Part shown: positions 8,304-16,213 of the stretch, in pieces
Layout: the number at the start of each line of letters is the position of its first letter
How positions within the stretch are numbered: the first letter of the stretch is position 1
Source of the DNA: Methanosarcina sp. UBA289
GTDB lineage: Archaea; Halobacteriota; Methanosarcinia; Methanosarcinales; Methanosarcinaceae
Assembly (NCBI GenBank): GCA_002496565.1
Contig: DAKJ01000028.1
Span: 1 to 32,349 of the forward strand
Length of the DNA stretch: 32,349 nt
Reading direction: 5' to 3'
Made by a program: the position numbers and the translations under genes
Notes under the pieces: model-generated
What the model was told of the DNA's origin: nothing
What the model saw: only the letters and a program-made list of their open reading frames with translations
The model's database searches: none

Positions 8304-10055
8304 ATGGAAAAACTAGCAAAATTTAAGGCATTGGGGCTTTCAGACAGTACGTTAAAAGCCCTAAAAAAGAAAGGGTTTGAAGAACCAACCCCAATTCAGG
8401 AAAAGGTCATCCCGCTTTTTTTGAAAGGAGAATGTGATATTATAGGGCAAGCTCAGACAGGAACCGGGAAAACAACGGCTTTCGGAGCCCCCATTATAGA
8501 AAAAATTCCGGAGAAATCAGGAAAGGTGCAGGCAATAGTCCTGACCCCTACTAGAGAACTGGCAATCCAGGTTTCAGAAGAACTCAATTCCCTGAAAGGG
8601 GATAAGAAGTTGCACATCGTTCCAATTTATGGGGGACAGTCCATGACCCAGCAGCTCAGGATGCTGAAAAGTGGAGTTGACATCGTTGTGGGAACTCCGG
8701 GAAGGGTCATTGACCACCTTGAGAGGAAGAGTTTGAACCTTGAGGACATTGGATATTTTGTGCTAGATGAAGCCGACGAAATGCTTAACATGGGCTTTAT
8801 TGACGATATTAAGGAAATTCTAAAGGCAACCGGGCCTGATAAGCGAATGCTTTTCTTTTCAGCTACAATGCCAAAACCGATCCTTGGGATCATCAAGAAA
8901 TATATGAAGAATTATGAGCATGTTGCCATTGATAAAGAAGAGCTTGATGCAAACCTCACCGAGCAGATTTATTTCGAAGTCCGGGAAAATGACAAATTCG
9001 AAGCTCTGTGCAGAATTATCGATATTGAAGATGAATTCTACGGGCTTGTATTCTGCAGAACAAAAACTGATACTGCCCAGCTCGCCCAGAAGCTTGGAGA
9101 TCGGGGTTATGCAGCCGATGCCCTGCACGGCGACCTTTCCCAGCATGAAAGGGAGAAAATTCTTAACAGGTTCAGAAAACAAAAAATAAACATCCTCGCA
9201 GCAACCGATGTTGCAGCTCGGGGTATCGATATCATGGATCTGACCCATGTAATCAACTATTCCCTGCCTCAAGACCCTGAATCCTACGTGCACAGGATAG
9301 GAAGAACAGGTCGAGCAGGAAAGCAGGGAACTGCAATCACTTTTGTTACATCCACGGAATACAGGCGGCTCACCTACATAAAAAAGACATCAAAGTCCGA
9401 AATGAAGAGAGGGCGGATTCCCGAGATAAAAGATGTAATAAAAGCCAAGAGGGCAAGAGTAAAAGCCGAACTCGAGGAGACTATAAAATCAGAGGAATAT
9501 GGCGACTGCCTTGAGATGAGTGAAAAGCTTCTTGAGGAATACCCAGCTGAAAAGATCCTGGCTGCTCTCCTGAAGTATTCTTTTAAGGAAATGTTCGATG
9601 AAAGCATGTATGCAGAGATTTCCGGAAGTTCATATGTCGATCGGAAAGGCAAAACCAGGCTTTTTATCGCAATTGGGAAAGCCGACGGCATGACTCCTGA
9701 GAAGCTGTGCGAGTTCCTACAGGAAGAAACAGGAGAAAGCGACCTGAAAATAAGGGATGCAGAAATTTTCCCTCACTTTTCCTTCGTAACCTTACCCTTT
9801 GCCCAGGCTTCAGCCTTGCTCGAAATCTTCAAAGACAAAAAGAGAGGCCGAAAGCCCTTTGTGGAACTTGCCCAGAAATCAAAGGGAAGAAGCTCAAAGA
9901 ATGCTGGCGAATATCGCAGTGGCACTCGTAACGGCTATCGGAATGATTCTCGGAATGATTCTCGGAATGATTCTCAAAGTGATTCTCGCAATACGAATAG
10001 AAGAGATTATACGAGAGATACACGAACTGCGAAGAAAAAATACTCTTCATATTAA
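8304..10055 (+). CDS. deaD: DEAD-box ATP-dependent RNA helicase with DbpA-like C-terminus
   Basis: ATP-dependent RNA helicase that remodels RNA, probably in ribosome assembly or cold adaptation. From the ATG at 8304 it has 583 residues. The Q motif (FEEPTPIQ) is near residue 25, Walker A (AQTGTGKT) at 50-57, DEAD near 155, SAT near 186 and HRIGRTGRAG near 330. Residues about 435-525 resemble the DbpA RNA-binding domain, which targets 23S rRNA in bacterial DbpA. The last 60 residues are a basic, disordered tail with NDSR repeats. Upstream GTG 8199 would add 35 residues containing CTICKNC and is unlikely. The deaD gene of the related methanogen Methanococcoides burtonii is reported to have a long regulatory 5' UTR, and the leader here is comparable. 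Confidence 0.93.
   Translation: MEKLAKFKALGLSDSTLKALKKKGFEEPTPIQEKVIPLFLKGECDIIGQAQTGTGKTTAFGAPIIEKIPEKSGKVQAIVLTPTRELAIQVSEELNSLKGDKKLHIVPIYGGQSMTQQLRMLKSGVDIVVGTPGRVIDHLERKSLNLEDIGYFVLDEADEMLNMGFIDDIKEILKATGPDKRMLFFSATMPKPILGIIKKYMKNYEHVAIDKEELDANLTEQIYFEVRENDKFEALCRIIDIEDEFYGLVFCRTKTDTAQLAQKLGDRGYAADALHGDLSQHEREKILNRFRKQKINILAATDVAARGIDIMDLTHVINYSLPQDPESYVHRIGRTGRAGKQGTAITFVTSTEYRRLTYIKKTSKSEMKRGRIPEIKDVIKAKRARVKAELEETIKSEEYGDCLEMSEKLLEEYPAEKILAALLKYSFKEMFDESMYAEISGSSYVDRKGKTRLFIAIGKADGMTPEKLCEFLQEETGESDLKIRDAEIFPHFSFVTLPFAQASALLEIFKDKKRGRKPFVELAQKSKGRSSKNAGEYRSGTRNGYRNDSRNDSRNDSQSDSRNTNRRDYTRDTRTAKKKYSSY
9940..9990 (+). repeat. 12-base tandem repeat coding for NDSR
   Basis: GGAATGATTCTC is repeated three times in a row, followed by a degenerate fourth copy (AAAGTGATTCTC). 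It encodes NDSR units in the disordered tail of the helicase. Because the unit is a multiple of three, copy-number changes would alter tail length without a frameshift. Confidence 0.8.
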
Positions 10056-10233
10056 TTTTATTCCTTTTTCAGGAGCTCTGGGGCTGCAAGGCTTCAGAGG
10101 TTCCTACAAATTATGAGGGTATAGTTTACCGGGGTTTTATCACCATTTTTCCGATTTATGTTGAATCAAAATTAATAGGCCAATCTTGTCTAAGTTGAAT
10201 AATTACTGACACTCTTAGTAAGTATTAAAATTC

Positions 10234-10596
10234 TTATTTTCCCAAATAAGTTTTTATTCCTACTAAAATAACAAATATGCCGAAAGCCTTCCTTAATACC
10301 TCAAGTGGAAGCATGTTTGCTAATTGTGCTCCGAATTTGGCACTAATAACCATAGCAATACAGATGACTATACCTGCATATACGTCAGTATATCCTCTTT
10401 TATAATACTCAAGAAATGCAAGTATGCCAACAGGTGGAAGCAGTGCGATTAGAGAAGTTCCCTGTGCCTTTAATTGAGAAAATCCTTGTAAAAAGATTAG
10501 TGCAGGAATAATTATAACCCCACCACCAATCCCAAATAATCCGCTTAAAATACCTGCTGCAGCACCAATCAGTAAATAAATTATTAAGTCTTCCAT
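10234..10596 (-). CDS. Half-size TSUP (TauE/SafE) membrane transporter
   Basis: Integral membrane protein of the TSUP (TauE/SafE) family, which exports or imports small sulfur or organic anions; the substrate is not predictable. The 120-residue product contains one copy of the repeated family module: a first helix with GLFGIGGGVIIIPAL near residues 19-33, then three more helices ending in FGIFVILVGIKTYL. Typical members have two such modules (about 250 residues). This is therefore a half-size member that must work as a dimer, or a truncated gene. ATG 10596 is chosen; GGAG lies 11 bases upstream, while GTG 10608 overlaps that SD. No second module is visible downstream. Confidence 0.8.
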   Translation of the reverse strand: MEDLIIYLLIGAAAGILSGLFGIGGGVIIIPALIFLQGFSQLKAQGTSLIALLPPVGILAFLEYYKRGYTDVYAGIVICIAMVISAKFGAQLANMLPLEVLRKAFGIFVILVGIKTYLGK

Positions 10597-11072
10597 AAAG
10601 CTGTACACTCCGCATATCTAAAGAAATATTGTTAAATCTAAAGCAAACAATGTTTTAAATTTTCAGATATTTCTGTTGTAATATTGAAATCACGATAAGG
10701 TTAAGACCATCATTTTATTTTTTTATGTTTATCGGTTCAAAATTATATGGTTCAAAACTATATGGTTCAAAATATGTATTACTTAAGGTGATTGACCTAA
10801 TAAATCAATAGCATTAAACCTTCAATCATATAAAATATTAATAATGGTAGTGAATATTGCAGATTCCATGGATGTTACAACCTTTAATAGGATATGCAAT
10901 CTTTCTGAGTTAACAACCCTCTTTAATAAGAAATTTTTCAGACAAGGTTGAAATAGAAACTACGCGAGAACTTATTATATCCCGATATTATCCCCAGGTA
11001 ACTATAATTGGTTCACCAAGTCAAAAGTACCAAAAGAGTCCAAGCACGTTAAAAAATACGAAAGAAATAAAA
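10597..11072. other. Spacer between TSUP and phosphodiesterase genes
   Basis: No gene is supported. It includes three tandem 15-base units (10734-10778) and otherwise AT-rich DNA with short open frames lacking start signals. The region upstream of the TSUP gene probably contains its promoter. Confidence 0.5.
10734..10778. repeat. 15-base tandem repeat, three copies
   Basis: GGTTCAAAA followed by a TATAT-like end repeats at 10734, 10749 and 10764; the third copy is less exact at its 3' end. It is non-coding, about 140 bases upstream of the TSUP start. It could be a regulator binding array or replication slippage. Confidence 0.7.
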
Positions 11073-11573
11073 TCAGTCAAAGTCAAGCTGCATTATCTCA
11101 ACATTAAGGTTTGCAATCTCAAGTATTGCAACTGTTGACTTTCCGGAAAGCACACCTGAAGATTCCCCTGGATTTATAACAGGAACCCCTTCTATTATTT
11201 TGACATCTGGATCATGGGTATGACCCCGGACTACTACATCAAAATCTCCTGATTTGGCAAGCGCTTTGACCAGGGCCTCATTTGTCCCATGAAGAAGGGC
11301 AATATGCAGTCCGTCAATTATCAGATCTCCAAAATTCCCACAGGAGGTAGCTCCTATTTCCTCAAACCATTTTGTAAGTGTTACTTTATCTCCATCATTG
11401 TTTCCGAATACAAAGTAAAGTTTTGGCTCCAATTCCTTAAAGGCTCTTGCAGTAAATGGAGAAACGATATCTCCGGCATGTAGCACGGCTTTTACCTTTT
11501 TTTCATTAAAAAGTTTTACCGCTTTCCGGATAGCATTCATGTTGTCGTGTGAGTCCGAAATAATTCCAATCAA
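11073..11573 (-). CDS. YfcE/MJ0936-type metallophosphodiesterase
   Basis: Small calcineurin-like phosphodiesterase of the MJ0936/YfcE group; relatives hydrolyse model phosphodiesters with Mn or Ni, and the natural substrate is unknown. The 166-residue protein shows the complete binuclear metal site in order: DSH at residues 7-9, GD near 34 (HAGDI), GNND near 57 (FGNNDGD), LLHG near 93, and GHTHDP near 116. The start is TTG at 11573, supported by GAGGTG eight bases upstream; no better in-frame start exists, because the DSH motif is only six residues in. It is divergent from queC across a 457-base spacer. Confidence 0.88.
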   Translation of the reverse strand: MIGIISDSHDNMNAIRKAVKLFNEKKVKAVLHAGDIVSPFTARAFKELEPKLYFVFGNNDGDKVTLTKWFEEIGATSCGNFGDLIIDGLHIALLHGTNEALVKALAKSGDFDVVVRGHTHDPDVKIIEGVPVINPGESSGVLSGKSTVAILEIANLNVEIMQLDFD

Positions 11574-11868
11574 GTATTCCCACCTCTTCGATTAGCTTTC
11601 CCTATTCAATATATAGTGCTGTTTGCTAAAAAGAATTCGGTAAAACAGATTTTTTAGAGCCTTCTCCAAGAATTGAAATTTTATAAGTAGAGTTTTTGAG
11701 TTAGGTTTTAGAGCAGTAGTTTTTAAATTTAAGGCTTAAATTTAAACCTTAATTGGAGCTACGGTTCCCACTTACACTTGGAATGAATCTGGAGCAACAC
11801 ATATTCACAAGCCGATTCTTGAGACCCATTAAGAAGACAGCTACGTTTAAATATGAGTTGCCAATATT

Positions 11869-11898
11869 ATTGGAGTATTCTCTGGAGAATATCCCAAT
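11869..11898. other. Strong hairpin in the queC upstream region
   Basis: Inverted repeat of 14 bases: ATTGGAGTATTCTC (11869-11882) pairs with GAGAATATCCCAAT (11885-11898) apart from one A-C mismatch and one G-T pair, across two central bases. As DNA it is a near-perfect palindrome, which suits a dimeric repressor operator. It lies near the predicted start site of the TTTAAATA box at 11846-11853. Confidence 0.5.
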
Positions 11899-12002
11899 AA
11901 TCTTTGAAGAATAAACTTCGGTAATCCTAAAAAGTAAACTCAATGAAATTTCCTGTTGAGATTTGACAACAATCTTTATTTCTTTTGATTTTAATTCGTG
12001 AG

Positions 12003-12010
12003 TTATATAA
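12003..12010 (+). promoter_or_regulatory. Box A promoter of the queC operon
   Basis: TTATATAA lies 21-28 bases before the queC ATG. Archaeal transcription starts about 25 bases downstream of the box centre, so the message would begin at or within a few bases of the ATG. The absence of a good SD before queC fits a leaderless start. Confidence 0.6.
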
Positions 12011-12030
12011 AGTTTAACTAGTGATTAAAA

Positions 12031-12726
12031 ATGAAAGCTATAACCCTCCTGAGTAGCGGGCTTGATTCAGTTGCGGCTCTTGCAATCGCAGCGGAAGATC
12101 TTGACATTGAGATGGCTATTACTTTTGATTATGGACAGAGGGCAAGAGAGAGGGAAATTGAGTACTCACAAAAGGTATGCGAATATTTCGGAATTGAACA
12201 CAGGATCATAAAACTGGACTGGCTTTCGGAAATAACTTCTACCTCTCTAGTTAACAGGGATGTTGAAGTCCCATCCTTATCGCTTGAGGACATTGACAAA
12301 GCGGCCCCTTCAGAAATTACAGACTCCTCAGCAAAAGCTGTCTGGGTTCCTAACCGAAATGGGGTAATGCTCAATATCACAGGAAGCTTTGCCGAAAGCA
12401 GGGAATGTGATTACCTTGTAGTAGGCTTTAATGGGGAAGAGGCAGGCACTTTCCCTGATAATTCTCTTGCCTACGTGCAGGCAATGGACAGAGCTTTTTC
12501 TTACTCCACTCAAAATGGGGTAAAAATACTAGCTCCTCTAATTGAACTTGGAAAAACCGAAATCGTTAGAAGAGCTCTCGAAGCAAAAGCTCCTCTTGAG
12601 TACAGCTGGAGTTGCTATCAAGGAGGAAAAATTCCCTGCGGAAAATGCGAAAGCTGCGTGCGCAGGGCACGGGCATTTAAGAACGCAGGTGTAAAAGACC
12701 CTCTTCTGGAGAGGCTTGGAATCTGA
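12031..12726 (+). CDS. queC: 7-cyano-7-deazaguanine (preQ0) synthase QueC
   Basis: ATP-dependent enzyme converting 7-carboxy-7-deazaguanine plus ammonia to preQ0, the base inserted at tRNA position 15 on the way to archaeosine. The 231-residue protein has a PP-loop (SSGLDSVA, residues 8-15), the FDYGQRAREREI segment typical of QueC, and a C-terminal zinc site made of Cys195, Cys203, Cys206 and Cys209 (PCGKCESC). The promoter box 21-28 bases upstream and the poor SD indicate a leaderless message. The DUF366, queE and queD genes follow on the same strand with short gaps, so the preQ0 pathway is encoded here except for GTP cyclohydrolase and the tRNA-modifying enzymes. Confidence 0.95.
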   Translation: MKAITLLSSGLDSVAALAIAAEDLDIEMAITFDYGQRAREREIEYSQKVCEYFGIEHRIIKLDWLSEITSTSLVNRDVEVPSLSLEDIDKAAPSEITDSSAKAVWVPNRNGVMLNITGSFAESRECDYLVVGFNGEEAGTFPDNSLAYVQAMDRAFSYSTQNGVKILAPLIELGKTEIVRRALEAKAPLEYSWSCYQGGKIPCGKCESCVRRARAFKNAGVKDPLLERLGI

Positions 12727-12797
12727 TCTAAAAAATTCAGATCAGATGCCGATAAAGTACATTAAAGAATTACAGAAAAACTTGCAGAGAGAATCCT

Positions 12798-13358
12798 ATG
12801 AAATGCATTGTTTTACCTGAGAAATTTGATTATGACGGGAGCCAGATTTCCTCTCTCTGGGCCTACAACAGTTTTGGAGTTCAGGAAGACTCGGTTGTAG
12901 TTTTTAGAGGAGCCTGCGACGTAAAAATCGAGCACATGATCGATCTTGAAGACCGACGAGCAAACGAATCAATCTGGTCCGAAGATATGGTAAGTTTCAT
13001 TATAGAACACTTTGATTCTACGAACCTTAAACTTATCTATGCGCGGCAACGTCTTTTTACAGCCCTTGTAAGAGAACATCTTGCAGATCTCGGGGTGAAG
13101 ACAACACGGGAAGGAGATGATCTTTTCCTGAACGGAAAGAAACTGACAGTCTCGATTGCCAGTACCTCTGCAGTTTCCCAGAAGATCCACTTCGGTATCA
13201 ATGTCTCTCACGACATATACGGAAATCTGAAAGAGGCCGGGATAGGAGAAGACAAAATGGTTGCAAGCTTCATGCAGGTAGTAGGAGAAGCCTACGTCCG
13301 CGAGTTTGAAGATATAGAAAAAGACCTGAGAAAATCCAGGCCTCTGGGGGTTGTATAA
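12798..13358 (+). CDS. DUF366-family protein
   Basis: The 186-residue protein matches what I know of the DUF366 family, common in methanogens and other archaea and without an established function. It is soluble, with no signal peptide or cysteine cluster. Conserved-looking blocks are VVFRGACDV near residue 35, the acidic DLEDRRANE near 51, a central YARQRLFTALVREHL helix, and HFGINVSHDIYG near 136. It starts 71 bases after queC, and its stop overlaps the queE ATG by one base. Such tight packing between two preQ0 enzymes suggests a part in deazapurine or tRNA modification, but nothing in the sequence identifies a reaction. Confidence 0.8.
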   Translation: MKCIVLPEKFDYDGSQISSLWAYNSFGVQEDSVVVFRGACDVKIEHMIDLEDRRANESIWSEDMVSFIIEHFDSTNLKLIYARQRLFTALVREHLADLGVKTTREGDDLFLNGKKLTVSIASTSAVSQKIHFGINVSHDIYGNLKEAGIGEDKMVASFMQVVGEAYVREFEDIEKDLRKSRPLGVV

Positions 13359-14125
13359 TGGCAGCTTCGGATTTTATGTTGGCCCCTATAAGGGAGGTTT
13401 TCTGTTCTGTGCAGGGAGAAGGTCCGTATGTAGGAGCAAGGCAGGCTTTTGTCCGCTTTTCTGGCTGCAACCTCAATTGCAATTACTGTGATACGGACTT
13501 TGCAAACCCCGGAACATGTGATTATGAACAGGTTGAAGGGAGCGGAAGTTTTGAGAAAATCAAAAACCCTGTGAGTATCGGCCAGCTCGAAGCTATACTG
13601 AAGCCTTTCAAAAAGCTCCATTCAGTCTCCCTGACTGGAGGAGAACCTCTTCTGCATGCGGATTTCATAGAGAAGCTGAATCTGGACTCCCCGCTTTACC
13701 TTGAGTCCAATATGACCCTTCCTGAGCAGGCCAGAAAGCTTACTGAAAAGGTAACTTACGTGTCTGGAGATTTCAAACTTCCCGAATCACTCCGTGGTAT
13801 CGGATCTGAAGCCCGGGAAGCACATATGGAAAATACTGTAGAGTGCTTCAGGCTGCTGAGAACAAACCATTCAAGGGATTGCTTTTGCAAGATTGTTGTA
13901 GATAGCAACACAGAATTAGAAACTGTAACTCCAGCCGTGGAAGCTATAGCCCCTTACGTATCCTGTGTAATCCTCCAGCCTGAAACCCCTATTGGACGCG
14001 ATGTAATGAATCCGCAATCTATACAGGCATCCGTACAGAATATTATGGGACTGCAGAAAAACCTGCTTGAAATCATAGACACACGAGTTATCCCCCAGAC
14101 TCACAGGATGTGGGGTTGTCTATAA
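13358..14125 (+). CDS. queE: 7-carboxy-7-deazaguanine synthase QueE (radical SAM)
   Basis: Radical SAM enzyme that contracts 6-carboxytetrahydropterin to 7-carboxy-7-deazaguanine, the step before QueC. The 255-residue protein starts with the QueE signature EVFCSVQGEGPYVGARQAF. The [4Fe-4S] cysteines are Cys37, Cys41 and Cys44 (CNLNCNYC), followed by DTDFAN as in CDT-type QueE proteins. TGGEPLL near residue 93 binds SAM. The C-terminus has LQPETPIG and ends in QTHRMWGC. The ATG overlaps the DUF366 stop by one base; a second in-frame ATG at 13376 would remove six residues and remains possible. queD follows after 82 bases. Confidence 0.94.
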   Translation: MAASDFMLAPIREVFCSVQGEGPYVGARQAFVRFSGCNLNCNYCDTDFANPGTCDYEQVEGSGSFEKIKNPVSIGQLEAILKPFKKLHSVSLTGGEPLLHADFIEKLNLDSPLYLESNMTLPEQARKLTEKVTYVSGDFKLPESLRGIGSEAREAHMENTVECFRLLRTNHSRDCFCKIVVDSNTELETVTPAVEAIAPYVSCVILQPETPIGRDVMNPQSIQASVQNIMGLQKNLLEIIDTRVIPQTHRMWGCL

Positions 14126-14207
14126 TCGGAATTAAAGAAAACAAAGAACGCACTGAAGTGCCGAAATAAAAGCTTGAAAAACATTTTATTGAAAACGGAG
14201 TGTTCAG

Positions 14208-14561
14208 ATGACAAAAATGAGATTAGGCGTTATTGACTACATTGATAGTGCACATTACCTTCCGGGGCACGGAAAATGCGGAAGAGTACACGGTCATACT
14301 TATAAAATTGAGGTCTTGGTAAAAGGGGATGTCAGGGAAAACGGAATGGTCATCGACTTTTACGATCTGAAGAAGGGAATCAAGGAAACTCTTAAAGAAT
14401 ACGACCACATCCTGTTAAATGAAATCCTTGAATTTCCAAGTTCCGAACACCTCTGCCAGCATATTCACTCCCGCCTACTGGAGAGATTTGGCTTTCCGCT
14501 TCAGGTCAGGGTTTGGGAAGGGGAAGGCAAATGGTGCGAAATGGACAATTTCTCTGAATAA
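14208..14561 (+). CDS. queD: 6-carboxytetrahydropterin synthase QueD
   Basis: Zinc enzyme of the PTPS/QueD family that converts dihydroneopterin triphosphate to 6-carboxytetrahydropterin, the substrate of QueE. The 117 residues match the usual QueD length. Zinc ligands are His16, His28 and His30, and the catalytic cysteine is Cys24 (GHGKCGRVHGHTY). The downstream MVIDFYDLK and DHILLNE segments and the C-terminal glutamate region (VRVWEGEGKW) complete the family pattern. GGAG lies eight bases before the ATG. It is the last gene of the queC-DUF366-queE-queD cluster; the gene order is not the pathway order (QueD, QueE, QueC). Confidence 0.94.
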   Translation: MTKMRLGVIDYIDSAHYLPGHGKCGRVHGHTYKIEVLVKGDVRENGMVIDFYDLKKGIKETLKEYDHILLNEILEFPSSEHLCQHIHSRLLERFGFPLQVRVWEGEGKWCEMDNFSE

Positions 14562-14896
14562 AGAAAACTGAAGATGTTTATCCTGAGAATTTTTAGAATA
14601 TTTATAATCATTCCCGCAACTTTTTCCGGAAATTTCTTTGAGATTTGAGTTCATTGAGATATTAATTCATTGAAATTGTTATCTTATGCTGGGTTTTTAT
14701 ATGTTTAAAGATATTTTAATATGAATATTAATTTTGAAACTGCAGGAACCTAAGGAAGGATACTAAAATTCTCCTAGATTCCAGAATGATTCAAAATGTA
14801 TATCAAGTGGTGCATCGTAAATTGGGGTAGACATCCTGAAATCCCCTGTACTGAGGTTCTATTATATTTTTAAACTCCGAACGGAGGAGAACATAT
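14562..14896. other. Spacer before the nifB-type gene
   Basis: AT-rich, with no gene seen. A TTTTTATATG element near 14695-14705 and TTATATTTT near 14863 are candidate promoter boxes. GGGG and CCCC around 14823-14846 could form a short hairpin. I looked for the NrpR nitrogen operator (GGTA-N6-TACC) and did not find one. Confidence 0.5.
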
Positions 14897-15865
14897 TTGC
14901 CAGAAGAAAACAATCCTATAACTGAGATCAACAGCCCCAAATTTGAAGAGGAGCTCCTGAGAAAAATTGCCGACCATCCCTGCTATGACAGGAAAGCCCA
15001 GCATAAGTACGGGAGGATTCACCTGGCTGTGGCTCCTTCATGTAATATCCAATGTAATTTCTGCGTCAGGGAGTTTGACTGCGTAAATGAAAGCCGCCCA
15101 GGGGTTACAAGTAAGGTTCTTACTCCGCAGGAAGCCCTTGAAAAGACAAGGCAGGTCCTAAAAGACTATCCTTTTATCAAGGTTGTCGGAATTGCAGGCC
15201 CTGGTGACCCTCTTGCCAATAAAGAGACCTTTGAGACCTTTGAACTGATAAAAAACGAGTTTCCGGAACTTACACTATGTATGAGTACAAACGGGGTCCT
15301 GCTTCCTGAAAAGCTGGATGACATTTTGCGCGTAGGAGTCTCTACATTAACGGTAACACTGAACGCAATCGACCCAGAGATTCAGGCAAAAATCGTGGAT
15401 CATGTAGTTTATCATGGAAAGATCTACAAGGGAATCGAAGGCGCGAAAATCCAAATAAAGAACCAGCTTGAGGGCATCAAAGCAGCTGTAGACGCAGGAA
15501 TTGTAGTCAAAGTAAATACCGTGCTCATCCCTGGCATTAATGACAAACATGTGGTTGAGATTGCCAGAAAAGTCAATGAACTTGGGGTCTATATAATGAA
15601 TATCATGCCCCTTATTAACCAGGGAGCTTTTGCAAACATTGAGCCACCTACTGCAGAAGAAAGAAAAGCTGCCCAGCAGGCGTGTGAACCTTATGTCTTG
15701 CAGATGCGCCACTGCAGGCAGTGCAGAGCTGATGCTTACGGACTCCTTGCTCAGGATATGTCGCAGATGAGCGAAGAGCGCAGAAAACTAATAAAAATCC
15801 AGACAAAAGAGGATATTGAAAGAGCAAGAAAAATCCTTAAGGAAAACGGAAAGCAAAAATCTTGA
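14897..15865 (+). CDS. nifB: NifB-type radical SAM protein (short form)
   Basis: Radical SAM protein of the NifB family, which in nitrogen fixers fuses two [4Fe-4S] clusters with carbide insertion to make the NifB-co precursor of FeMo-cofactor. The 322 residues carry the SAM-cluster cysteines 49, 53 and 56 (CNIQCNFC) and Cys62 followed by VNESRPGVTS, a NifB hallmark. GIAGPGDPLAN lies near residue 107, and the C-terminal HCRQCRADAYGLLAQD supplies further cluster ligands. The NifX/NafY domain of bacterial NifB is missing, as in functional methanogen NifB proteins. The start is TTG, with GGAGGAG seven bases upstream. No other nif gene is in the window, so a NifB-like paralogue cannot be excluded. 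Confidence 0.85.
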   Translation: MPEENNPITEINSPKFEEELLRKIADHPCYDRKAQHKYGRIHLAVAPSCNIQCNFCVREFDCVNESRPGVTSKVLTPQEALEKTRQVLKDYPFIKVVGIAGPGDPLANKETFETFELIKNEFPELTLCMSTNGVLLPEKLDDILRVGVSTLTVTLNAIDPEIQAKIVDHVVYHGKIYKGIEGAKIQIKNQLEGIKAAVDAGIVVKVNTVLIPGINDKHVVEIARKVNELGVYIMNIMPLINQGAFANIEPPTAEERKAAQQACEPYVLQMRHCRQCRADAYGLLAQDMSQMSEERRKLIKIQTKEDIERARKILKENGKQKS

Positions 15866-15974
15866 AATAAGCAGGGATTTTTAGTCTAAGAATTACATTC
15901 CAATAGGAGGAGTAATTTTTAGCTCCAGAATTGAAAAACACTTTTAACTAAGAGTTCAGGATCAAATGAAAAGA

Positions 15975-15992
15975 CGGAGTAGAGTTACTCCG
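15975..15992. terminator. Hairpin between convergent nifB-type and ferredoxin genes
   Basis: Seven-base perfect stem CGGAGTA (15975-15981) with TACTCCG (15986-15992) around a four-base loop. It sits midway between two convergent genes; on the minus strand a TTTT follows shortly after. Probably a shared 3' end. Confidence 0.45.
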
Positions 15993-16039
15993 CTTCTCAT
16001 ATCCATTTTAAAAACGTGCCTTAAATTCTACTTATAATA

Positions 16040-16213
16040 TTATTCAATTGTGATTGCGTTGTTTGGGCAGGCGTCTTCACATGCACCGCAATCAAGGCAT
16101 TCGTTTTCATCAACAACTGCAATATCATCATTGAGAGAAATTGCAGCTGCTGGGCATTCATCTACACAAGTTCCACAGCCTGTACAGGAATCGGCATCAA
16201 CTTTCGCTACCAT
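16040..16213 (-). CDS. 2[4Fe-4S] ferredoxin
   Basis: Small cytoplasmic electron carrier of clostridial ferredoxin type, 57 residues. The two clusters are bound by Cys10, 13, 16 with 49, and Cys39, 42, 45 with 20, from the motifs CTGCGTCVDECP and CLDCGACEDACP. The protein is strongly acidic. Such ferredoxins donate or accept electrons for Ech hydrogenase, CO dehydrogenase and radical SAM enzymes in these organisms. ATG 16213 is chosen because AAGGAT lies eight bases upstream; TTG 16222, three codons earlier, overlaps the SD. It is convergent with the nifB-type gene and divergent from the marker-2-type gene. Confidence 0.92.
   Translation of the reverse strand: MVAKVDADSCTGCGTCVDECPAAAISLNDDIAVVDENECLDCGACEDACPNNAITIE

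Larger units (their letters stand above)
11574..12030. other. Divergent promoter region between the phosphodiesterase and queC
   Basis: No gene is supported; a 64-codon minus-strand frame at 11749-11943 lacks an SD. The region contains a TTTAAATA box near 11846-11853, a strong hairpin at 11869-11898 and the queC box A at 12003-12010. Confidence 0.5.

Noticed and set aside
9799..10116. Plus-strand hydrophobic frame over the helicase tail with repeated isoleucine/leucine/glycine
   Set aside because: It is produced by the out-of-frame 12-base repeats in the helicase gene; there is no SD and the real frame is well supported.
11749..11943. 64-codon minus-strand frame before queC
   Set aside because: It has no SD and no recognisable protein character, and it overlaps a palindrome and promoter boxes.
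14562..14896. NrpR nitrogen operator before the nifB-type gene
   Set aside because: No GGTA-N6-TACC pattern is present, so nitrogen control is not claimed.
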